From Chryseobacterium capnotolerans (GTDB taxonomy: Bacteria; Bacteroidota; Bacteroidia; Flavobacteriales; Weeksellaceae), in NCBI RefSeq assembly GCF_021278965.1, contig NZ_CP065589.1:2671001-2735000 (forward strand): DNA of 64,000 bases. Direction: 5' to 3'. Within the stretch, counting starts at the first letter, position 1; each line of letters begins with the position of its first letter. Positions 25,029-34,372 of the stretch are shown piece by piece. The translations under genes and the position numbers were made by a program. Below the pieces are notes generated by a model. That model saw only the letters and a list, made by a program, of their open reading frames with translations, did no database searches and was not told the DNA's origin.

Positions 25029-25505
25029 ATGAGTATAGTACAACCAGTCGTAATTGATGAGGTAAAAACAGGGATGCATCTCAATGACAGCAATCCCGAC
25101 GTCCTGGAACTCGAATGGTTTGAAAATAAAAAGCAAAAACTAACCCGGACTACCAGATCCGGGCTTGTTTTGGAACTGCGGTTAGGAAACAGCAAGGAAT
25201 GGCAGCAGGGAGACGGTTTATACAGTAATGGACAGTTGATGGCCACCATTGATTTCAAAACCTGTCTTACCATAAGCTTCCCCGCAGAAAACGACGCCGA
25301 TGCCGCAGACTTCTGCTACTTTATCGGAAATCAACATCTGCCAATATTTATCACCTCAGCTCAACGGTTCACTGTACCTTATGACGGACGTCTGTATGAG
25401 CAGCTTTCTTTAAGATATGGTAAACGTATTGAGCTAATGGACGCTCAGCTTTTGTCTCATCAATCATTACGTTATCTGGCAAAAAATAGAACTTATGAAA
25501 ATTAA
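25029..25505 (+). CDS. ureE: UreE-like nickel-binding urease accessory protein
   Basis: A 158-residue protein with the two-domain plan of UreE. An N-terminal peptide-binding beta domain (KKQKLTRTTRSGLVLELRLG, QQGDGLY) is followed by the metal-binding domain with DFCYFIGNQHLPIFI, whose His103 aligns with the conserved nickel ligand in the GNRHVPL motif of classical UreE. The C-terminal His-rich tail is absent. Its last 11 bases overlap the start of the ABC binding-protein gene. It is fused by context to hypA-hypB rather than to ureABC, suggesting a shared nickel pool. Confidence 0.78.
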   Translation: MSIVQPVVIDEVKTGMHLNDSNPDVLELEWFENKKQKLTRTTRSGLVLELRLGNSKEWQQGDGLYSNGQLMATIDFKTCLTISFPAENDADAADFCYFIGNQHLPIFITSAQRFTVPYDGRLYEQLSLRYGKRIELMDAQLLSHQSLRYLAKNRTYEN

Positions 25506-26514
25506 AAATTTGTTTATTATAAGTGTTTCCGCTCTGCTGCTGGCATTGCAAAGCTGTAATAATTCGAAAAATACCGGTACTAAAGAAATCTCAGCGAATA
25601 CAGAAGTATCCGGAACTGACAGCAGAGGGAGGAAGGAAAAAATCATTCTTCCTCATGAAGCCATGCGGGTTGTTGTTCTATACAATGCATTGGTGGATGA
25701 TGTTTACATGCTTCAGTCAGGTGAAAAAATTGTGGGAATTCCCCAACAGATTTATGAAATGGAAGATACTTACAGCTTTCTCTCTAAGCTTGATGACCGA
25801 ATTAAAAATAAAAGCATTGCCACTCCTACTTTTGGAGGACAGTCCAGTAATGCGGAAAGTATTGTGGGACTAAATCCTGATCTGGTCCTGACCTTTAATA
25901 CAGATGAGGATAATATTAACCAACTTGAAAACCTTGGAATTCCGGTATTTACTTTTTCTTCTTTAAATGATGAAAAGATTCTTGACGAATTAAAAAATGT
26001 CGGAAAACTGCTTGGAAAACAGAAACGTGCTGAGGAAGTTACAGGATATGTGGCTGAAGAAGTAAAGAAAATGAGAGCTTCCCAGATTAGTTCTCCTAAA
26101 AAGATATACTATGCATGGTCAAAAGGACGTATAATGTCTACTTCAGGAAAAGGAAGCCTTATTGATATGGCTATAACCCTTTCAGGGGCTCAAAATGTAT
26201 GTCCTGTTCCGGTAGAAGCACCCAATATCAGTGCAGAAACCATGTACAAATGGAATCCTGATCTTATCATTCTTTGGAATTCAAAATTATCTGATGTTTA
26301 CAGCCTTAAAGAATTAGATGCTCTTCCTGCTGTAAAAAACAAGCAGGTATTTGTGATGTCACCATCTTTCCCATACGATCCGCATACGGTGAAATTTATG
26401 TTGTTTGCTAAGCAGCTTCGTCATTGGTGTATGCCAGAATATACTCAGGAACAACTTGATCAGGATGTAAAAAAAGCTTTTGAAGTAATGTATGGTAAAA
26501 AAGGACTGATCTGA
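25495..26514 (+). CDS. metal/metallophore ABC transporter substrate-binding lipoprotein (FecB/BtuF/CeuE type)
   Basis: A 339-residue periplasmic binding protein of the Peripla_BP_2 class. The lipobox is ALQSC (Cys18). Two Rossmann-like lobes follow (SIVGLNPDLVLTF and MYKWNPDLIILWNS are the typical lobe motifs), joined by a long helix around 170-195. It overlaps the ureE-like gene and abuts the permease gene, so it is translationally coupled to a nickel-protein operon. By analogy with the CeuE/FecDE nickel importer of Helicobacter it may bind a Ni-chelate, but iron-siderophore or cobalamin are alternatives. Confidence 0.84.
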   Translation: MKIKNLFIISVSALLLALQSCNNSKNTGTKEISANTEVSGTDSRGRKEKIILPHEAMRVVVLYNALVDDVYMLQSGEKIVGIPQQIYEMEDTYSFLSKLDDRIKNKSIATPTFGGQSSNAESIVGLNPDLVLTFNTDEDNINQLENLGIPVFTFSSLNDEKILDELKNVGKLLGKQKRAEEVTGYVAEEVKKMRASQISSPKKIYYAWSKGRIMSTSGKGSLIDMAITLSGAQNVCPVPVEAPNISAETMYKWNPDLIILWNSKLSDVYSLKELDALPAVKNKQVFVMSPSFPYDPHTVKFMLFAKQLRHWCMPEYTQEQLDQDVKKAFEVMYGKKGLI

Positions 26515-27524
26515 TGATAAAAAACATTCAAACAATTTCCCTGCTTATTCTGCTTCCTTTATTTTTAGTGTTTGTTTCACTGATTATAGGTTCCAGCCAG
26601 AATATTGGTATAGGAACATTGTTTCATCATATCGCTTTGGAATTTGGAATTTCTAAAGACGAAGCGGTTCTTCAGGGAAGTCTGCATACGATTTTATGGC
26701 AGGTTCGTTTACCAAGAATTGTTCTTACATTTCTCGTAGGCGCTTCTCTAGCCTCTGCAGGAGGAGTATTACAGTCTGTTTTCAGAAATCCGATCGTTGA
26801 TCCTTTTACGTTGGGAATTTCTTCAGGTTCTGCATTTGGAGCTGCATTAGCCATGCTATTTCCTGTAATGGCCGTTAATATTTCAGCATTTATTTTTGGA
26901 GTTGCAGCAGTAGTCATTACTTATCTTGTCTCGTATGCCGGAGAAAAAACCTCTATTGTCAGTATGGTTCTTGCCGGAATGATCGTATCAGGGGTATTTA
27001 CTGCTTTCCTTACGGTCTTACAATATCTGAGTGATCCTTATAAACTACAGGCTATCGTACAATGGACCATGGGGAATCTGCATACAGCTTCATGGCAGAA
27101 AGTTCATACAGCCGTATTTCCGATTGTTATTGGTTTAACTGTGATTGTTGTCCTTCGGTGGAAGCTCAATCTTTTAGCTTTGGGAGATCACGAAGCGATG
27201 GCGGTTGGAGTAAACCCAACAGTCTTAAAACTGATCGTTATGGCAGTAGCTACCATGATTACAGCATCATCCGTTGCTGCTGTTGGAGTCATCAGCCTCT
27301 TTGGATTGATCGTTCCTCATATCAGCAGAATGATTTTTGGACCCAATAATAATATTACTGTTTGGGCGAATATCAGTATCGGAGGTGCATTTTTATTATT
27401 GATCGATGATTTTTCGCGTACGGTAATGCCCTTTGAAATTCCGATAGGAGTCTTTACTATGATTATCGGAGCCCCTATTTTCATTTATTTAATGCGTAAA
27501 AACGCCATAAACTGGAACTCATGA
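26514..27524 (+). CDS. FecCD-family ABC transporter permease
   Basis: A 336-residue inner-membrane permease with about ten transmembrane helices. The family signature WQVRLPRIVLTFLVGASLASAGG is near residues 62-84, and the coupling-helix region LGDHEAMAVGV is near 222-232. A further block is VSLFGLIVPHISRM. It overlaps both neighbours by 1-4 bases and forms the channel of the importer with the binding lipoprotein and ATPase. Confidence 0.92.
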   Translation: MIKNIQTISLLILLPLFLVFVSLIIGSSQNIGIGTLFHHIALEFGISKDEAVLQGSLHTILWQVRLPRIVLTFLVGASLASAGGVLQSVFRNPIVDPFTLGISSGSAFGAALAMLFPVMAVNISAFIFGVAAVVITYLVSYAGEKTSIVSMVLAGMIVSGVFTAFLTVLQYLSDPYKLQAIVQWTMGNLHTASWQKVHTAVFPIVIGLTVIVVLRWKLNLLALGDHEAMAVGVNPTVLKLIVMAVATMITASSVAAVGVISLFGLIVPHISRMIFGPNNNITVWANISIGGAFLLLIDDFSRTVMPFEIPIGVFTMIIGAPIFIYLMRKNAINWNS

Positions 27525-28291
27525 ACAGTATCATCAGTATAGAACAGCTTTCTTTTGATTACGGAAAAGATCAGGTGCTGAACAATATCAATGCGAAATT
27601 TTCAAAAGGAAAGCTTTCTGTCATTCTGGGAAGAAACGGAAGTGGTAAATCGACTTTATTTAAGATCATTGCAGGGCTGGAAAAGAACTACAAAGGAAAA
27701 GTATGGATCGCCGATAAGAATCGCCGAAAAATAAAAATAGGAACAACCTCTCCTGTCCGCCTCGGGTTTTTAACCCAGTTTCATCAAACCACTTTTCCAT
27801 TTAAAGTTTTTGATGTGATCTTAACAGGTCGTGCCTCTTTTTCCAGATTCTCCCCCAAACAGGCGGATTATCAAACAGTAGAGGCCATTCTTCAAAAATT
27901 TAATTTAATCCACTTAAAAGATAAACCTTACACCTCTCTTTCCGGCGGCGAGCGCCAGTTGGTTCTCTTATGCCGGGTATTGGTTCAGCAACCGGATATC
28001 CTGATGCTGGATGAGCCTACCAACCATCTGGATCTGCATTATCAGGTTGCTGTATTGGAAGTCATCCGCCAGTTCGTGAAGGAAGGAACTACGGTTTTAT
28101 GTGTCATGCATGATCCCAACCTTGCTTTTCTGTTTGGTGATGATTTTTTTGTGATGCGTCATCATGAACTAGTGGCTGTTCAATCATTGGAAACAGATGA
28201 ATTGAAGCAGCTTCTTGAAGAAACATATCAGGTTCCTTTACTCGCCCTGGATAATCAGGGAACTCCAATATTCGCCCCACAACTAAAATAA
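27521..28291 (+). CDS. ABC transporter ATP-binding protein (FecE type)
   Basis: A 256-residue ATPase. Walker A is GRNGSGKST (37-45), the signature is LSGGERQ (140-146), Walker B is ILMLDEPTNHLD (about 160-171) and the switch histidine is in VMHDPN. It drives the metal importer encoded by the two preceding genes, and its start overlaps the permease stop. Confidence 0.94.
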   Translation: MNSIISIEQLSFDYGKDQVLNNINAKFSKGKLSVILGRNGSGKSTLFKIIAGLEKNYKGKVWIADKNRRKIKIGTTSPVRLGFLTQFHQTTFPFKVFDVILTGRASFSRFSPKQADYQTVEAILQKFNLIHLKDKPYTSLSGGERQLVLLCRVLVQQPDILMLDEPTNHLDLHYQVAVLEVIRQFVKEGTTVLCVMHDPNLAFLFGDDFFVMRHHELVAVQSLETDELKQLLEETYQVPLLALDNQGTPIFAPQLK

Positions 28292-28296
28292 AAAAT

Positions 28297-28818
28297 ATGA
28301 AAAATCATAAAGAAATAACGATTTCACTGGTACAAGATTATCAGGTATTTGAAGTCCTTCCTTATGTCATGGAATTCAGACGTCAATTGTATCCGCTGCT
28401 GGATCCTTTGATTGTTCCTAAAGACCTTGTCAACTTTGAGCAGAATTACCTTCAATCTCCCACCGGAGCATTCTTACAGGCCCGGACTGAAGACGGAAAA
28501 CTGATAGGTGTTATTGGAATGATGCCTTTTGATTACCGTTTTCCTCATCTGGACATTGACCAAAACACAACCGTAGAAGTCGCTAGGTTATTCGTTAACC
28601 CCGAATACCGGAGAGCAGGAATTGCCACCCGTCTGTTTCAGGAATTGGTAAAAACAGCTCAAAAGAAAAAAATAAAAAGATTATACCTGCATACTCATCC
28701 TTTTCTACAAGGAGCTTATGATTATTGGCTTAAACAGAATTTTAAACTTCTGAAATCATGCTATGAAGGTACTTATCCAACTCTACACATGGAATTAATG
28801 ATTCCCACAGAACAATAA
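28297..28818 (+). CDS. GNAT-family N-acetyltransferase in the metal-uptake operon
   Basis: A 173-residue acetyltransferase. The acetyl-CoA-binding region is VARLFVNPEYRRAGIATRLFQELV (about 90-113). The C-terminal strand RLYLHTHPFLQGAYDYWLKQNF completes the fold. It lies 5 bases after the ATPase and 26 bases before the TonB receptor, so it belongs to the operon. Whether it modifies a chelator, as acetyltransferases in siderophore loci do, or is unrelated to the metal cannot be told. Confidence 0.82.
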   Translation: MKNHKEITISLVQDYQVFEVLPYVMEFRRQLYPLLDPLIVPKDLVNFEQNYLQSPTGAFLQARTEDGKLIGVIGMMPFDYRFPHLDIDQNTTVEVARLFVNPEYRRAGIATRLFQELVKTAQKKKIKRLYLHTHPFLQGAYDYWLKQNFKLLKSCYEGTYPTLHMELMIPTEQ

Positions 28819-28844
28819 ATACTACAACAGCGTAGAAATATACA

Positions 28845-31281
28845 ATGAAACATATCTCTAAAAAAGTATTGTACATCAATGGTATCATGCTCCTAGTTCC
28901 TTTTGCGCTATCAGCACAGGAGACCCATCCTATTTTTGGAAAAATCCTGAATCAGGAAGGAAAAATAATTTCTAATGCCACCGTTTTTATCAACCAAGGA
29001 AGTTCGACAACAACAAGTAAAGACGGAAAATTTCAGTTTGAAACCCAGGTTCAATATCCAGCACATCTCATGATTGATGCCAAAGGCTATTCCAGATCCA
29101 ATATCACACTAGATTCCCTTTCTTATGATGATAAAAACGGAATTACAATTCGTATGACAGAAAATCAAACGGATCTCCAGGAGGTTTTAATTACTGCTCG
29201 AAGAAACAACTCTTATCTTACTAATACTCTGGAGCTTGGAGGAAAATTTTCAGGGAATCTAAAAGATCTGCCACAATCAGTTTCTATTGTCAGCAGTGAG
29301 TTTATGGAAGATAAGCAGGCCTACACTACCCGTGATGTTGTACAAGATCTGGCAGGGGTAACCACAGCTTCTTCTTATGATGATCTTATCATTCGGGGAT
29401 TTAAAAGCGGCTACGAAACAGGAATCCGTCTTGTGAATGGACTGCGTTCGGGATATAGTTATGGAAACAGCTATTACCGTTCACCCTTAACGATCAATCT
29501 GGAAAGCGTATCTGTTTTAAAAGGGCCTGGTGCGTCATTATTTGGAGATGTAACTCCCGGCGGAACGATCAACATGGTGACTAAAAAGCCATTGGATAGA
29601 CAAAAAGGTTCTATCAACTTCTCCGTTGGGAGTTTTCAGACTATCCGTACCAGCATTGACTTGACAGGACCGTTGGATAAGGAAAAGAAAATTCTGTATC
29701 GTCTGAATGCAGGCTATGAGGACAGCAAAACATTCCGAAATGTCAATCAGCAGAAAAACTTTATGATGGCTCCATCTTTTACTTTTAAACCATTTGATGG
29801 AACTCAGGTAGATATTGATCTTGTATATGATCAGTTCCATGGATATCTTGATCGTGGAATGGGATTGAGAAATAATGATTTTTACGCCCTGGACCGCTCC
29901 TTTACTTTAAGTCAGCCATCGGATTTTTATAATACCAAAATGTTATCATTCAGTGCAAGATTAAGCCAGCGCCTTACTCATAACCTTTCATTGAATGCAA
30001 GTTATATGAAATCCATCTATCAGGAAGAGGTAAATGAACACCGCACCCTGAACAGTTATGCAGACGCACCTACCAATACCATCATGAATATGCGTTTCTT
30101 TGACCGTCACGGAAAAGATTATACGGATAACTCTGTAGTGTATTTAAAATGGGATCTTACCGGTCATACAATAGAGAATCATATTGTTGCAGGAGTAGAT
30201 TATGCCCAATATGAAGGAGACAGCAATAATCAGCAAAGAGAAGCAAGACAACAAAAAGTAGATGGTAAAATTGTTCCATTAACATTTGACCTTAATAATC
30301 CTACCTATACCACTCATGATCTGAGTAATTATGTATGGTTATCTCAAGGAAATTATCCTTTTCTAAGCCCATACAAAACCACCGGAATCTATGTACAGGA
30401 TCAGATTTCATTTGCAGATAGATTAAAACTTATCGTTGGACTGCGTCATGAGCATTATTATTCTGAAACTGTAAATGGTAAAGACCGCTTTAGTGCGACT
30501 CAGAACGTATGGCTGCCTCGTATTGGACTTACCTATCAGATCAACGATCAGATCAATTATTTCGCAAGTTATTCACAGGGATTTGCTCCTGTTGGGGCTA
30601 ACTTTATCCAAAATTACCAGGATTATGGTGCCGATAAACCTTTCACTGCTGAGCATAGCTTTCAGATTGAAACCGGACTTAAAACCGGATTTTTTAAGAA
30701 TCAATTGCAAATGGACCTATCTCTCTTCCAGATTGAACGTCAAAATATGCTGATTGCAACAGGAGAAATCGGTACATCAGGATTTCCAGTGTACAGACAA
30801 TCCGGAGAAGCAGTATCAAAAGGCGTGGAACTGGACATCCGCGGGCAGCTGACCAAAGAATTTCAGATCATGGGAAATTATACTTTTAACCATACAGAAG
30901 TGAAATCTTCTTCCATCGCCTCTGAAGTGGGACAGGCTTTGCCCGGAGCTCCTAAAAACATGGCAAGCATATGGTTAAAATACGTCTTCTCAACCTCAGC
31001 TTTAAAAGGACTTGGCTTTGGTGCGGGAATGTATTATGTAGATACCAGACGTATGGATAACAGCATTGGAAAAGACAGCAATGGTAATGCTCTTTGGGGG
31101 GGAATGGCCCTCTTATACTACCGTCAATGCTGCCGTTTATTACCATATCGGAAAAATGAAAATGGCAGTGAATGTCAACAATATTTTCGATAAATATTAT
31201 TTCCTTGGCGGGTTCGACTATACACGAGCCTTTCCCGGAGCTCCCAGAAATGTAACGTTTTCTTTGGGATATTCTTTTTAA
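28845..31281 (+). pseudogene. TonB-dependent siderophore/metallophore receptor, frameshifted near its C-terminus
   Basis: An 811-residue receptor if repaired. It has a signal peptide, a carboxypeptidase-like domain at about 30-110 (GKILNQEGKIISNATVFI), a plug at 125-245 (KDLPQSVSIVSSEFMEDKQAYTTRDVVQDLAGV) and a long barrel. The frame breaks in the G7 run at 31096-31102. With six Gs it reads NALWGEWPSYTTVNAAVYY and ends SLGYSF, the expected terminal barrel strand. As given, the product stops at 31193 with 45 aberrant residues. It is the outer-membrane partner of the FecBCD-like importer upstream. The break may be a sequencing error or poly-G slippage. Confidence 0.85.
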
Positions 31282-31302
31282 ACTTATTTTTAATCTTGAT
31301 AG

Positions 31303-31337
31303 AGCCTGGGCTGTTTGTTTACAGTCCGGGCTTTTTT
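31303..31337 (+). terminator. terminator of the nickel/metallophore operon
   Basis: The stem AGCCTGGGCTGT/ACAGTCCGGGCT (one mismatched and one wobble pair) has a TTGTTT loop and is followed by TTTTTTG, 22 bases after the receptor stop. Confidence 0.8.
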
Positions 31338-31629
31338 GTTGGAAAATGTTAGGGCGCAAAAGAATGTAAATGGTATAACTTTTTAAGGTGCGAAGATTTT
31401 ATCTCTAATAAAATTGAATACTGCTTTATCTTTATCTACCACGAATTCACAAATAAATTTCAAGTTATATTACTATGTGGCTAAAAAAAATTAAACCATA
31501 TAGGGATATAGATTTTTGAATTATACATAAATTATTTATTCGTGTATTATCCGCTAAAAAAAATCATTAATAAATTAATTATTAGTCTATTTTTGTTTTT
31601 TCAATCTCTTAAAAAACACACTGCTTTGT
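31338..31629. repeat. intergenic region with a dispersed AGGCGC-type repeat
   Basis: Positions 31345-31430 repeat the arrangement seen at 19725-19800: GTTAGGGCGCAAAAGAATG, then TTTTAAGGTGCGAAGATTTTATC, then ATAAAATTG. The remainder is AT-rich with no gene. Confidence 0.55.
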
Positions 31630-32373
31630 ATGGATAATGATTTCCATTTTCATTTCATCGAACCGGATCAAAATATTGCAGATTTTGTAGAAAACCTGGG
31701 TACTTTCCATAACCGATCAGATGAAGCAAAAGAAGTGGTGATTATTCCTGATGGAAGGGTTGATTTATTTTTCATGCAATCATCTTCAGGGCCTTTTCAA
31801 ATCACTCTTATTGGATTGGAAACCTATCCCGAACAAAGACAAATCCCACCGAAAACTCAGGCTTTTGTGGTGAGCTTTAAACCTATTGCAGTGGAATACA
31901 TTTTACACACCACCATTGCTGATGTATTAAATGCTGCCAAAGAGCTTTCTAAAGATTTCTGGAATTTTAAAGCTGATGATTTACAAGATTTTGAACTTTG
32001 CTGCACAAAAGCAACAAAAAAAATACAGGAGCTGATTCCCCTAAAAACAGATGTGAGAAAACATAGACTTTTTGAACTCATCTATACATCAAAAGGAGAA
32101 ATGAGCGTGAATGAACTTTCGGAAAAAGTGGGCTGGAGCAGTAGACAGATCAACCGTTATTTCACAAAATATCTGGGATTATCATTAAAGGCCTACTCTA
32201 CTATTCTGCGCTTCAGAGCCTCTTTGGAACATATTGCACAAGGCAAGTTATTCCCGGAGCTTAATTATACAGATCAGAATCATTTCATTAAAGAAGTGAA
32301 AAATTTTCAGGTGTTGCACCCAAAGAATTATCAAAAAATAAAAACGACCGATTTATACTATTATCAGTGTTGA
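31630..32373 (+). CDS. AraC-family transcriptional regulator
   Basis: A 247-residue regulator. The N-terminal half is a beta-rich sensing domain common in Bacteroidota AraC proteins (FVENLGTFHNRSDEAKEVVIIPDGRVDLFF). Residues 145-245 hold the two helix-turn-helices (SVNELSEKVGWSSRQINRYFTKYLG and LNYTDQNHFIKEVKNF). It lies 36 bases before a Tet(X)-like monooxygenase gene in the same direction, so it probably controls it. Confidence 0.87.
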   Translation: MDNDFHFHFIEPDQNIADFVENLGTFHNRSDEAKEVVIIPDGRVDLFFMQSSSGPFQITLIGLETYPEQRQIPPKTQAFVVSFKPIAVEYILHTTIADVLNAAKELSKDFWNFKADDLQDFELCCTKATKKIQELIPLKTDVRKHRLFELIYTSKGEMSVNELSEKVGWSSRQINRYFTKYLGLSLKAYSTILRFRASLEHIAQGKLFPELNYTDQNHFIKEVKNFQVLHPKNYQKIKTTDLYYYQC

Positions 32374-32409
32374 AGGGACAGTAATTTTGTCCTGTAAAAT
32401 TTAAATACA

Positions 32410-33564
32410 ATGCTGATAGACAATATATCAATCGCCATCATTGGCGACGGCCCTGCCGGACTTACACTGGCAAGACTTTTACAGCTGAAAAATGCCCATG
32501 TAAAAGTATATGAAAGAGATTTTAATAAAGAAGCCCGTGTTCAGGGCTCTCCTCTCGACATGCATGAAGATTCGGGGCTGGCAGCCATACGTAAAGCTGG
32601 TTTACTGGAAGAATTTAAAAAGACATTCCGACCGGGAGCAGATAAAACGCTCATCATGAATGAACAGGCTGAAATTCTGTTCAGTGATCATGAGAACAAG
32701 CCTGAGGAAGATTTTGGAGCTGAACATTTCCGTCCTGAAATAGATCGTGGTCCTTTGAGAAATATGCTGCTGGAGTCTCTGCAACCTGACACAGTGGTAT
32801 GGGACAGCCATTTTATATCCATGGAGCCTCAGAATAAAGGATGGGTACTTCATTTCAAAAACGGAACTTCGGCTTATGCGGATCTGGTGATTGCATCTGA
32901 TGGAGCTCATTCTAAAATCCGTCCTTATCTCACAGATAACCAACCTATTTATTCAGGAGTGATTATGCTGGAAGGTATTGTTTCAAAAGACCATGCTCCT
33001 AACATTAATGCATTGATTAATGGTGGAAAGATAATGGCCTTTGGAGATGCTAAAAATATACTGATGGGACAGAAAGGAAACGGCGATCTTGGCTTCTATG
33101 CAAGCTTTAAAGCCGATGAAAACTGGGCGGTTAGCAGTGGACTGGATTTTTCTGATAATACCGCAATCCTGCAATGGTTTAAAACAGAATATCCGGAATG
33201 GAGTGAAATATGGCACGAATTGTTTGAAAAAGCTGCTATTCCTTTTATTCCCCGTCCTATTTATTTTATGCCTTTAGATCAGACCTGGGAAGCAAGATCC
33301 AATATAACATTAATAGGTGATGCCGCCCATGTTATGCCTCCGTTTGCAGGAGAAGGAGCCAACATGGCTATGCTTGATGCTCTTGAGCTCAGTGAATATT
33401 TAACAAGCAGTCATTACAGTACTTTACAGGAAGCTATTTCACAATATGAGATTACGATGCGAAAACGAGCTGCCACTGCCACAAAAGAGTCTCTTGAAAA
33501 CGGAGAACGGATGCATTCTAAAACAGCTTTAGCAACGATGCTGGAATTCTTTAGCGGTCATTAA
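32410..33564 (+). CDS. FAD-dependent monooxygenase of the Tet(X)/flavoprotein type
   Basis: A 384-residue group A flavin monooxygenase. The FAD dinucleotide motif is GDGPAGLTLARLL (12-24), and YERD at 34-37 binds the ribose. The DG motif is IASDGAHSKIR (161-171), and the conserved FAD loop is GDAAHVMPPFAGEGAN (303-318). Length, order and many blocks (VYERD, EAR, GS/TLD, AGLL, IGDAAH) parallel the tetracycline-inactivating Tet(X) enzymes. I recall overall layout but not residue-level identity, so drug inactivation is unproven. It could instead hydroxylate an aromatic compound. Confidence 0.83.
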   Translation: MLIDNISIAIIGDGPAGLTLARLLQLKNAHVKVYERDFNKEARVQGSPLDMHEDSGLAAIRKAGLLEEFKKTFRPGADKTLIMNEQAEILFSDHENKPEEDFGAEHFRPEIDRGPLRNMLLESLQPDTVVWDSHFISMEPQNKGWVLHFKNGTSAYADLVIASDGAHSKIRPYLTDNQPIYSGVIMLEGIVSKDHAPNINALINGGKIMAFGDAKNILMGQKGNGDLGFYASFKADENWAVSSGLDFSDNTAILQWFKTEYPEWSEIWHELFEKAAIPFIPRPIYFMPLDQTWEARSNITLIGDAAHVMPPFAGEGANMAMLDALELSEYLTSSHYSTLQEAISQYEITMRKRAATATKESLENGERMHSKTALATMLEFFSGH

Positions 33565-34370
33565 AAAAATGAGGTAATGCTTAAAGGATTATTATATGAT
33601 CTTAATATAGTTTTTCAATAGGGTTCTATCCTGCTTTCAGTGTCTTTACTTTATGATATTTGTGTTTACGAAAAAAGGCTGTCTCCCTCAAGACAGCCAT
33701 TTTTTCTTAAAATAAATCGTTTCTCTCTCCTTAAGATCCTGATTTCGGAGATTCATTTATGTTTTTTGGATTCATGTATTTTGTGTTTTTTCTTTAGTTT
33801 TATTATAACTAAGCCATTTTTTCAGGTCCTTTGCATTCTTTGTTATCAAAAAATTGATGATAAACTTTTCTGCTAAACAGTTTTTCTGAATCGTTTTTAC
33901 TTAAATACATGTACAAATCTATATTTTAAATCGAAAAGAGAAAAAAAATAACCTACTACACTCATACAGCATTAAATTAAAACACTGAATATCAAAATTT
34001 AAACAAAATAATAACCATAAGCAAGAATGCTTAGAAAAATACAGAAACAAAAAATATATTGGTAAAATCATAGAAAAATCTACCCATAAATTTTCTTATA
34101 TCCTACTCATCTCTGATCCCCGCAACCTTATTTTCATACCTCTATCATCCTTTTTGAATAAATTAACACGCAAAAGCGAACAAAAACACAAACAAATGAT
34201 TATCAGATAATTAAAACCTATTTAATCAGCTGTAGTACTCGTGTAGTAGACCTATTTTTTCTTATTTGAAGATTTTTTTTCAAATTTGACCAAAGAAACC
34301 ACAAAGAAATTCGAGTGGCGAAAAAAAACATTTCGAAACACTGTCTGATTGATCAATCAGACAGTTTTTT
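33565..34370. other. 800-bp AT-rich intergenic region
   Basis: It holds a bidirectional terminator (33671-33706) and a second hairpin (34340-34372). No frame has support, and the AT content is very high. It separates plus-strand and minus-strand gene blocks. Confidence 0.6.
33671..33706. terminator. terminator, bidirectional
   Basis: The stem GGCTGTCT/AGACAGCC (33677-33684 and 33691-33698) is flanked by A6 and T6 runs, about 110 bases after the monooxygenase stop. Confidence 0.78.
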
Positions 34371-34372
34371 TT
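34340..34372. terminator. 26-bp perfect palindrome hairpin at the end of the TPR-HTH gene
   Basis: ACTGTCTGATTGA is followed directly by its exact complement and then T8 on the plus strand. It abuts the stop codon of the minus-strand regulator gene at 34371. Confidence 0.65.

Noticed and set aside
33640..33876. 78-codon plus-strand frame after the monooxygenase
   Set aside because: It runs straight through a terminator hairpin, has AT-rich low-complexity composition and no recognisable domain.
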